Source: Iris pallida (Eukaryota > Streptophyta > Magnoliopsida > Asparagales > Iridaceae). Taken from it: 64,000 bases of DNA. The stretch covers positions 43,061,035-43,125,034 of the forward strand of contig JANAVB010005597.1 in assembly GCA_029216955.1 (NCBI GenBank). The letters run 5' to 3'. Positions 1 to 9,279 of the stretch are shown here, in pieces. Positions within the stretch are counted from its first letter, which is position 1. The number at the start of each line of letters is the position of its first letter. Made by a program: the position numbers and the translations under genes. The notes under the pieces were generated by a model, which saw only the letters and a program-made list of their open reading frames with translations, searched no databases and was not told the DNA's origin.

Positions 1-1637
1 TCTTGATAGTGACCCGCCGTGGTGCACTCTTGACATGATAACTTGAAATGATAAATGATAATTCTTGATAGTGGCCCGTCGTGGCGCACTCTTGATAAGT
101 AATAATGATAATGATAGTGGCCCGTCGTGGCGCACTCCTGACAAGAATTAATTAGTATCCTGATACCGTGGGTGATTGTGTTTGTACAAATGAACCCGTC
201 TCGTCTTGCATCATGTTTAGGACATGAATTCCTGGTTTCCCACGGTCAGGGATTCATACTGAAATGGACTAAGGCTAATTACTAGAATAATCCAGTAGTT
301 CATGGAGAGACTTTCCCAGTTACCTGTTGCCCCTTTGATCCCGGCCTTATATATATATATATACATGGGATTTGTTACTATCCGTCGAGATGAGCGCACT
401 TCCAGCCCGCCGTCGAATGTGGTACCTTAGGACACATGTATCTTACTATAGTGTGTCTGCTATAACATGCTATCTTTTCCTTTTCTTTGCTGGGGTCATT
501 CAGGTAGTAACAAACGGGTAATTCGACTTGGAAGAATCTCATTGCATCTTGCTAGTAACTAGGCTTGTGATAACCCTAGTTAGTTAAAGTATCAAGCCGT
601 ACTTATTGCTTGGCCGTGATTGATTGAATGGAGTCTAACTCAGTCTAGTCTTGACTTGATCCTGCACAAGATTGTCACATGACCTGATTGTTCATATTCG
701 CCCTGTCCTGTACATGATCGTTACATGTCCTGATTTCTTATTTTATCCTGCCGATAAATGGTGGGAGAAACCAAGTTCTGTTCAGACGAAGGGTTACAAC
801 CCCGGTCCTTGTTTGGTTTACGGGTTGTAACCTGGTTATCTGAATAGTCCCATGGTTATCTCCTCGTATATCATCTTTCCAGTTCTATTTATTTAACATG
901 TTCTCCAGTTTACTTTTCGTCAAAATGATGATTTACTTACTGTCTTCCTATGTTCGGGATAAGTGCATTGGTACTGCACGAATCTCGATCCTCCCTTACT
1001 TATTGCTTGTTGTTTGCTATTGATTGCTGGTTTTAAGTTCATAGTTCGGCCTCCTTTGTGGTACTTGCTATTTGGGGTCTGACCCCACTGGTTTTGCATG
1101 GCCAGGTTCTAACAGAAGAGCCCGAAGGATCTACCGCAACATCTACTCGACGGTGACCAGCCGGAGCACCAGAGTGCCTCAGTGGGTTTCTTCTTCATTC
1201 TCCCACTGATATGTAAATTCTCCTCTTGTAACGTTTAGCCCCGAGCACGTGTTTAGCTCGTGTTTGGTATTTTCTTGATATTGTAGCCTACGGGCATAAA
1301 CATGATATGTGTATTCTAGACTATAGCTAGTCCTTATCATATACGACTAATATTCTAGCTAGTCCTCAGTTCTATGGTACTGGCTTCATGATCATTCATG
1401 TATATATGGTTCGGGACGCCTTACTATTGTATGTATGATGATCGTACTCTTTGCTCTTGTGTAACTGCCTGTGATTGAGATACCTAGGATTGTTAAACCA
1501 TAGGATTGACTGATGGCTTGTAAAGTAACCCCCATGTCTTGACAGCTTATACGTGATTTCAGAGTATTAACGTACTTTGGGATTGCGTAGCTGGCTGTGT
1601 CCGCCTCCGTCCAGTATTCTGGTTCTGGGGCGTGACA
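1..1637 (+). mobile_element. Family A gypsy LTR, 3' portion (cut by window edge)
   Basis: It matches the last 1.6 kb of both LARD-A LTRs almost base for base and ends in the same GGGGCGTGACA terminus. At diagnostic sites (for example ATACCGTGGG at 164-172 and GAATTCCTG at 227-234) it agrees with the LARD-A 3' LTR rather than the 5' LTR. It contains the AGTGRCCCG...GCACT repeat units (to about 140), an ACCGTGGG/CCCACGGT pairing, and the hairpin at 224-257. No protein is encoded; the ORFs here are shadows. Its left part lies outside the window. Confidence 0.9.
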
Positions 1638-1682
1638 CACACACCCCCTCACATGATGCCCTCTACCTATCACTCTAGGTAT

Positions 1683-1782
<100 letters not shown>

Positions 1783-3029
1783 TATGCATATATTATATTG
1801 TAGCCTATATACTTATAATGTGTGTTATTATATTAATGTAGATATATTAATACATGGGTATATGTGAATATGTGGTTTGGTATAGGCATGACATTGCCTA
1901 TGGGTGTATACCTATGGCTTATAGCCTAGGTATGTGGTTTGAATGCCAGTTAAGTGTCTAGTTGACTTGTATAGTCTAGATATGGTGTGTGCTTACTAGA
2001 ATAGACTAGTTAGGCCTAGTGAGACTTGTTTAGCTTAGGCTTGACCTAGTTGACCTAGTCGGGACAGGCTCAGCCCATCCCAGCCCACCGTTGGGACAAA
2101 CAACCCCAAACCGAGAACTCATGAACAGACCCCCACCCCTGTTCGACACAGCAGCAGCTACCTCAATCCCGAGCCCAACGGGAACCCAAGCAAAGCCAGG
2201 AAACCAGCCCAGCCTAACCTAGCAGTAAGCCTAAACTCCTCAGCCCAGGCCCACTGCTAAAGCCCCCACAGACCCGACCTCCTTTGTTATAATGTACAAC
2301 CGAACAGAACCGTGCATATATGTGCTCGAGAATTGTCGACTAAAACCCTAACACCGCCATCCCCTGTGCGCCCTGGTGACCCCGACAACCAGGCAAGCGC
2401 CGCGCTCCTGCACAGCGCCGACGACCGGCCAGAGCGCTGCCAGAGCCGTCGCGCGCGGCCAAGCCAAGAAACAGACAGCAGCAACAGCAGTCAGGAGGGG
2501 TAACTTCGCAGCGTTGATTCGCGACGATCACGCGATCGTTTCGTGAGCCGTTTTCTCGGGTATGTCCCCAACCCATACGAGAATAATTCCCTTCAATTAG
2601 TTTATTTTGTTTTATTTTGTATACGACGAGAATTGAGTTCCAAATCGAGGAAAAAACTCGATTTTCGGATATTAGAGACTGTCCCCGACACCCAACTTGG
2701 CGTCGAGTTTTCCACCAATCTATTCTTCGAATCAACAACTTTCTGAACAGAAGTTAACCACAACATATAGGGCTAGAAAAGTCCAGTAGGAGGTTTGTAA
2801 AGAATTGCTTTGTACAGAGAAGTATACACATGTAAACTTCGTCAAAAATCTGTTTTCAAAACAGAAGAAAACTAGAAAAGCCCTTCGATATGACGTGCGT
2901 CCCGCCAATCCGGGCGACGTGGTCGCGAACCGAAAGCATCGAAAGGTGCATAACGGATTCATGGTCGTGTGGGCTTTGACGGAATTCAAATTGATCGCAT
3001 GTGCGCGACGAATTTGATGCGTATCCGTC

Positions 3030-3566
3030 TAGGGGTGAGCATTCGGTTTATTCGGTTCAAATCGAACCGAATAACCGAAAACCGAATTGGACCGAAAACG
3101 GAATAAGCAAAACCGAAACCGAACCGAATTGATCCATAACCGAATCAAACCGAACCGAATTAAATCGGTTCGGTTTTCGGTTTATTCGGTTTATTTAATT
3201 TTTCGGTTTATTTGCAATTTTTTTTGTTAATATATATAGTAACTAAATATACCTAAATTTATTAACTATATACCTATAGTATATACACATGTATATTCGG
3301 TATATACCTATATATATTAATACATGTGTGTGTATATATAGTATATACATATATATATATATATATAGTAACTAATTTTTCTTATTCGGTTTTCGGTTTT
3401 AGACCGAAACCGAAACCGAAACCCAAAACCGAAACCGAAACCGAATAAGAAAATTTAGTATTTTCAAAACCAAAACCGAACCGAATTTTTTTAAACCGAA
3501 CCGAATCTCTTATTCGGTTCGGTTCGGTTGGGTTTTCGGTCCAAAACCGAATAATGCTCACCCCTA
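3030..3566. mobile_element. hAT-type MITE, copy 1
   Basis: The terminal inverted repeats begin TAGGGGTGAGCATTCGG and end with its complement. They are flanked by the 8-bp target duplication TATCCGTC (3022-3029 and 3567-3574), which is the hAT signature. The interior is a mosaic of CCGAA/TTCGG motifs in both orientations and has no ORF. The LARD-B LTRs show the empty site: near 37575 and 42575 a single TATCCGTC is followed directly by the sequence that lies right of the MITE here. Confidence 0.93.
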
Positions 3567-3987
3567 TATCCGTCGAAATTCACCGTATCGACCACTTTGC
3601 AAATTCTCCAATTACTTTGTGCACGCTCGTCAGATCGAGACGAAACTTGCGCCAACAAGATTGTATCATTTTTCTGGTCATGTATGCCAAGTTTGGTCCG
3701 ATTCTGAGACAGTTGATTGGATCGCCGTTTCGCGGGCCCCACGATCCGATTCAACGGGTGATTTTATGCACGGCCCGCCGGAATCCAACTTTGGACATAC
3801 GGTTGGGTTCATATCGTCAAACCAGATCTGTAGACATGTAGTTTGACGGCTTTAGAGACCATTAACTCTGGCACACTTTTCGGTGCAAAGCGGGTCCAAC
3901 GACGGACACCGTTTTGACCCAAAATTACCGTTTTGTCCCTGTATCCAGAATTGGACTTAAGGACAGACGATCCTAGCAAATTTGACT

Positions 3988-4000
3988 NNNNNNNNNNNNN
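3988..4000. other. Assembly gap (13 N)
   Basis: Thirteen undetermined bases. Left of it lies the duplicated LTR block, right of it a truncated gypsy polyprotein in mid-frame, so the two sides need not be adjacent in the genome. Confidence 0.99.
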
Positions 4001-5463
4001 TTGTTCTCCCTTCCAGTGTGGCCTTGATGGCCAGTATGCAAGTTCATCCACTTAGTCGAGAGATCCGGATGGCGCATCGGCAGATTCCAAGCTTGAGCGA
4101 CTCAGAGCAGAGTGTGGCAGGACGAAGACCAGAGTTATGTATTCATGAGGATGGTACACTTCGACATGGTAAGCGTCTTTGTGTACCCAGCGAAGATATC
4201 CGCAGGAGATCATGTCAGAAGCGCACAGTTTGCAGTATTCCATCCATCCCGGCAGTACGAAGATGTACCGTGATATCCGACAGTATTTCTGGTGGAGTGG
4301 CATGAAGCGGGAGATAGCTCGGTTTGCCTTTCGGTGTTGGTTTGCCAACAAGTTAAAGCCGAACATCAGAGACCGGCTGGACTTCTTCAGCCCTTACCGA
4401 TTCCAGAATGGAAGTGGGAGCATGTGACCATGGATTTTGTGACTGGACTACCTAGATCCCCAGCTGGTAGAGATGCTATCTGGGTTATAGTTGACAGGCT
4501 CACGAAAGTGGCTCACTTTCTTCCATTCAGAGTTGGTCAGTCGACGGCTCAGTTAGCAGAGATGTACCTCAGGCAGATTGTCAGATTGCACGGTGTGCCA
4601 ATCAGTATCACCTCGGACCGAGATTTAAGATTTATGTCGCACTTTTGGCGTAGCTTGCAAGAGAGTTTGGAAACTCATCTCCAGTTCAGTTCAACATATC
4701 ACCCGCAGACAGATGGCCAGTCGGAGCGCACGATTCGACCTTGAAGACATGTTGCGGTCTTGCACACTTGACTTCGGTTTCATGGGAAGATCGCTTGCAC
4801 CTGGTGGAATTCTCGTACAACATTCCAGGCCAGTATTCAGATGGCACCGTTCGCGGCACTGTATGGTAGGAAGTGCAGATCCCCGCTAGCCTGGGATGAT
4901 ATTGGAGAGAGACAGATGCTCGGTCCAGAAATGATTGCCCAGACAGTTGAAGTGGTCAGGCGAGTCAGAGATCATCTTCGAGTTGCCCAAGATCGCCAGC
5001 GCCATTGGGCCGATTCTTATCGGCGCCCTCTCAAGTTTTCGGTCGACGATCATGTATTCCTGAGGATTTCGCCTAACCGTGGCGTCATTCGTTTCGGCGT
5101 ACGGGACAAGCTTAGTCCTAGGTATATAGGACCGTTTGACATTATGGAGCGAGTAGGAGATGTATCCTATCGTCTCGTTCTTCCACCGTCGCTAAGCGAG
5201 GTGCATGACGTGTTCCATGTATCCCAATTACGACGGTATATTCCGGACCCGAGCCACATCCTGGATCATTCGAAATTAGTTGTTGGTACCAACCTTTCGT
5301 ATGAGGAGAGGCCCGTGTCTATATTGGACCGGAGAGAGAAGATCCTCAAGAACAAGACTATCAAGTTAGTCCGAGTTGCTTGGGGTCATCACTCTTTGGG
5401 AGAGTCAACATGGGAGCGTGAGGATGATATCCGATCGCGATATCCTGACTTGTTTGACTCGTG
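4001..5463 (+). pseudogene. Tekay-like Ty3/gypsy integrase and chromodomain, decayed
   Basis: This is the C-terminal part of a gypsy polyprotein, which would integrate the element's cDNA. In order: a zinc-binding region around 4200-4360, the catalytic core with MDFVTGLP (first Asp), TSDRD (second Asp) and GQSERTI (Glu) at about 4430-4740, then a C-terminal part from 4841 with ALYGRKCRSP, a VFHVSQLRRY motif and a chromodomain-like end (STWEREDDIRSRYPDLF) before the stop at 5461-5463. The chromodomain assigns it to chromoviruses, most like Tekay/Del. Reading switches frame around 4200, 4330 and 4740-4840, so it is not translatable as one protein. RT and RNase H are absent because the gap cuts them off. 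Confidence 0.92.
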
Positions 5464-5609
5464 AGGTATAATATCTTTCTTATGCCTCATGCCTTCGATT
5501 CCTTGCTTGAATGAGTGATTGTCTGCCTAGTTATAGCTTGCATGTGATTAACGTAGCTTGTCATTGCTCCTCTAGTCTCTTGATTAAATTCTGAGGACAG
5601 AATTCTTTT
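5464..5609 (+). other. Non-coding 3' region between pol and PPT
   Basis: Short spacer after the polyprotein stop. Near its end it carries a CTGAGGACAGAATTC stretch, the degraded counterpart of the TTTCGAGGACGAAATT motif just upstream of the LARD-B polypurine tract. Confidence 0.7.
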
Positions 5610-5623
5610 AAGGTGGGTAGAGT
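5610..5623 (+). promoter_or_regulatory. Polypurine tract
   Basis: Purine-rich AAGGTGGGTAGAG directly before the TGTAATACC start of the 3' LTR; the expected primer site for plus-strand cDNA synthesis. Same position and near-identical sequence as in LARD-B (39891-39904). Confidence 0.85.
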
Positions 5624-5897
5624 TGTAATACCTGTGGTTCGTATTACGTATTTCTGGAATACGTGTACGTATTTATTCTTGTATTGTATGATTTCCTTGC
5701 TTAATTTTCTCCCTGGGCTTGGTTTATTCTCGGTTTGGGTTGGCTTGGTTCGGTTTGGGGTTGCTCTTGGTTCATCATGAACTAAGGGGTGAACCCCCTA
5801 CCTACCACCACCACTCATATTTATTACCTATTCTTCTTCTCTCTTCATTAACTCTTCTTCCTTCTCCATTAAACCCCCACCAACCAAGAACCCCTTA

Positions 5898-5914
5898 GAC
5901 AAGTGCAACTTGCT
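5898..5914 (+). promoter_or_regulatory. Leader palindrome, divergent form
   Basis: CAAGT/ACTTG stem around a GCA loop; the position-equivalent, diverged version of the element described at 9263-9279. Confidence 0.45.
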
Positions 5915-6293
5915 TCCACAAGAGAGCCCATTTTTATTGTTCCATTAGCTTCTCCTTATGTTTCTAAGACACATTAGAACTTGTCATTTTCCATTTTGAG
6001 GCTTTAATTTTTGTAGATCTAGAAGTTAGTTATTTTCGGATTTTGGTGGTTTTGATCTATCAAAATTTTTTGTTTTCAAGTTTTGATGGTTCCATGTTGT
6101 AGAGAATTTTATTCTACCCAATTTTGACCTTTGAAAAGTTAGATTTGGACTTGTTTTGACCAAGTTATGGACTTTTGAAACCTTGGGTTCAACCATGGAG
6201 TTCTTGCTGATTTGGAGAAGACAGTGAGCAGTATGCGCGAGCTTTTTAGCTTGCGCCACTGAGCTGCGTGTGTCTTTAGCGCAGCGCAGTCTA

Positions 6294-6518
6294 CCTCATA
6301 TGCTGCCTTGATGAGGAGTCGTATGGACCTCATACGCTGCCTTGATGAGGAGTCGTATGGAGTACATACGCTGCCTTGATGAGGAGTCGTATGGAGTACA
6401 TACGCTGCTTTGATGAAGTCGTATGGACCTCATACGCTGCCTTGATGAGGAGTCGTATGGACCTCATACGCTGCCTTGAAGAGGAGTCGTATGGAGTACA
6501 TATGCTGCCTTTTGGAAG
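6294..6518 (+). repeat. 34-bp minisatellite in LTR, about 6.5 units
   Basis: Units of the type CTCATACGCTGCCTTGATGA..., alternating between CCTCATACG and GTACATACG starts. Each unit contains CATACG and, 17 nt later, its complement CGTATG, so each can fold as a hairpin. Confidence 0.9.
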
Positions 6519-6536
6519 CGTATGTCTTGCATACGC

Positions 6537-6681
6537 TGACTTGAGCGTAGCCTGACCTGAGCGTAACCTGACCTGAGCGTAGCCTGACCTGAGCGTAGCC
6601 TGACCTGAGCGTAGCCTGACTTGAGCGTAGCCTGACCTGAGCGTAGCCTGACTTGAGCGTAGCCTGACTTGAGCGCAGCCT
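6537..6681 (+). repeat. 16-bp minisatellite (TGACYTGAGCGTAGCC)n
   Basis: About nine head-to-tail units directly after the 34-bp array, with C/T and G/A variants. A different array using the same AGCGT core occupies the homologous place in the solo LTR at 57021-60048. Confidence 0.9.
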
Positions 6682-8286
6682 GATATTTAGGCGCAACTGG
6701 ACCTGACCCTACTTACCCTGGATCTTCTATAGCCCTTTTGTCCTGAACTTGATAATCACGAATTTACTTGATATGTTTGGAATTGATAATTGAGCATGAT
6801 GTGATAGTGACCCGTAGTGGTGCACTCCTAACATAATAACCTGACATGACCTGATAGTGATCCGTCGTGGCGCATTCCTGACAAGTACACTTGGCATGAT
6901 AACCTGACATGATTATCTCGAATAGCTGCTGCGATGGCTACCTGACATGACATGACCTGTATAATTAATCTGGACACCGTGGGCGATTGTGTTTGTATAA
7001 ATAAACCAGTCCTATCTTGCATCATGTCTAGGACAGGGACTCCTGAGTACCACGGTCAGGAGTACCTACTAAAATGGACTAAGGCTAATAACTAGATTAA
7101 TATATTAGTCATGACGAGATTTCCCAGCTACAGACAATCCCGTTACCTGGGCACGCCTTGGGATCTGTAGTCTGCCGTCGAGTAGGGCACATTTCCAGCA
7201 CACTGTCATGTGTTGCACCCTTCAAGCTACCTAAGGGTACATTCGTTTCCTGGACGATGTACCCACCTGAATTCAACTCTAAATCCTTCAACCCGGGTAA
7301 CCTGGATGGTCTGCAGGGCTTGTGGCTGTGGAATAATCTCACTGCATCTTGTTAGTAATTGGGCTTGTGACAACCCTAGTTAGTTAAAGTATCAAGTCGT
7401 AATTCTTGCTTGGCCGTGAAGTGATTGGACGGAGTCTAACCAGTCTAGTCTTGTCCTGATCCAGTTCCAGATTATTGAATGACTAGAATGCTTGTATTTA
7501 TTTTACCGATAAATGGTGAGAATTTCAAGTTCTGTTCAGACGAAGGGTTACAACCCCGGTCCTTGTTTGGTTTACGGGTTGTAACCTGGTTATCTGAATA
7601 GTTCCATGGTTATCTCGTCGTATATCATCCTGATGTATTTTCTTTATTTTCAGTTCTTACTTTTATCTATATCTTGTGCTGATTGCTGGTTTTAGTTCTT
7701 AAGTGAAGCCTCCTTTGTGGCACTTGCTCTTTCTGGGGTCTGACCCAGCTGGTTTTGTGTGGCCAGATTTCGGAGCAGCTCCAGAGGATCTACCGACCTT
7801 CCTGCCAGATGGTGAACACTAGAAGGAATCCCGACAACGAGTGGGTTTTATTTTGGCTCTCCCACTCTATTGTAAAAATATTCTTTTGAGGCGTTTAGCC
7901 GACGAGCACCTGTTTAGCTCGATTGTACTTACTTACTGTCTGCCTACGGGCTGTAACATGATTAACAGATCCTAGGGTTGATCATGTATGACTAAACTCT
8001 TGCTATTCCTGACATTTTGTAACGACTAGCTTCATGATCAACTGAATATGTAATGTTTGGGATGCCTTACTATTGTATATTTAATGATCATATATCTTGT
8101 GACTTTTACTTACTTGCTTGTAGTTGAGACACTAGGCTTGTTCATGACCTTAAGAGACTGTTGGCTTGTAGATAAACCCTCATGTATCTAGACAGTCGTG
8201 ACCGTACAGCGAGATGGATTCCATTTCATATACGTAGCTGGCTATGTCTGCCCCCGCTCTCCGTATTCTGGTTCTGGGGCGTGACA

Positions 8287-8962
8287 AAATACATGATTGC
8301 CAGTTCACTGTTAGTTTAGAATTCCTTTGGGTGAATGAAATTCGAATGGATTGATTTAGTATATCAAACTGTCAATGAAATTGATTGGCATATTAACTGT
8401 CAATTGATTCCTGGAAATTACTTCTATTGACTGTCAATGTTAAGTTAACTATGGAGTCATGCATATTTCCTTTACTGTCAACTCCTATTCCCACATGACA
8501 CTGTCAATTGTTTCACTTTGAACTGTCAATTTAGTTCCATGTTGGTTAATATATAACTGTCATTTGATTTCTTATTTTAAAACTGAATTAAAGTTTAGAT
8601 TTCCATGTTAAATCCATGTGCATGAGTTTAGTTCACTGTAATGTGGGGGTTTGTGTTGGATGTAGGAAATTGGGTTTTGGGATGATATGAATTTCGAAAT
8701 TGGTTGGGATAGTATAAACTGTCATTGTATTTCTGAGCTTGTACACTGATTTTCAGTTTCAAATAACAACTCTCTACACATGATACAACCTCACTCTACA
8801 CACACACACACACACATGTATCATCACTGTTACACCTTAAACCAATTGACCCTATCACTACACTACCACACCCACATGATACACATTGCTAGCTAAGACA
8901 CTGAATTTTCTCCATGTGTAGCACACACCCACAGCGATGTATATTCAACTCTCTACACACAC
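8287..8962. other. Unclassified spacer with recurring ACTGTCAAT motif
   Basis: Lies between the Tekay-like 3' LTR and LARD-A. No protein similarity recognised. The first 450 bp contain about eight ACTGTCA(A/T)T-type motifs spaced tens of bases apart; the last 200 bp are rich in ACAC and TGATACA. It is not recognisably the left half of the B-like LTR that continues after LARD-A. Confidence 0.6.
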
Positions 8963-9183
8963 TGTAATGCTCGTCTTGCCGTATCAGTATTTTATACGGA
9001 TACGTATTTATTTGAGTAGTATTTCGTATTTATCGATTTGCGTGATATTTTAAAATTTTCCTAAGTGTAGGATTTTCATGACTTGGTTTAACTTGGTTTG
9101 GTTTAGTTTGGTTCCTTGTGAGGTGAGGTGTATGGTTTAGATTGAGTGGAGAGGAATGAATGGTGGAGATCACCTGAGCTTGT

Positions 9184-9190
9184 TATATAA
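9184..9190 (+). promoter_or_regulatory. TATA box, LARD-A 5' LTR
   Basis: TATATAA about 220 bp into the LTR, followed by a pyrimidine-rich CTTCCCCCTCC region where transcription would start and, about 75 bp on, by the leader palindrome. Confidence 0.7.
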
Positions 9191-9262
9191 GCCACTTTTT
9201 CTTCCCCCTCCTCATTCACCCTCATTCATTTCTTTTTCACCAAACCCTAGCCATTGGAGAGA

Positions 9263-9279
9263 GGCAAGTACACCTTGCC
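9263..9279 (+). promoter_or_regulatory. 17-nt leader palindrome GGCAAGTACACCTTGCC
   Basis: GGCAAG and CTTGCC pair around a 5-nt loop. The element sits shortly downstream of the TATA box, so it would be in the 5' leader of the element RNA. The same palindrome with a changed loop occurs at the comparable place in the A, B and solo LTR families of this window (consensus GGCAAGTRYACCTTGCC), although surrounding sequence has diverged. Function unknown. Confidence 0.7.

Larger units (their letters stand above)
5624..8286 (+). mobile_element. 3' LTR of the Tekay-like gypsy element
   Basis: Starts TGTAATACC after the polypurine tract and ends GGGGCGTGACA, the terminus used by all related LTRs here. 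Length 2663 bp. Over its 3' half it aligns with LARD-A LTRs and with the solo LTR at 57021-60048. It holds two minisatellites (6294-6518 and 6537-6681), AGTGACCCG...GCACT repeats near 6800-6870, and hairpins at 7039-7063 and 7235-7264. The partner 5' LTR lies beyond the gap, so no TSD can be checked. Confidence 0.88.

Noticed and set aside
2312..2503. GC-rich leader region read as a possible host first exon
   Set aside because: The same arrangement recurs in all B-type LTRs right after their TATA-like box, so it is LTR leader sequence.
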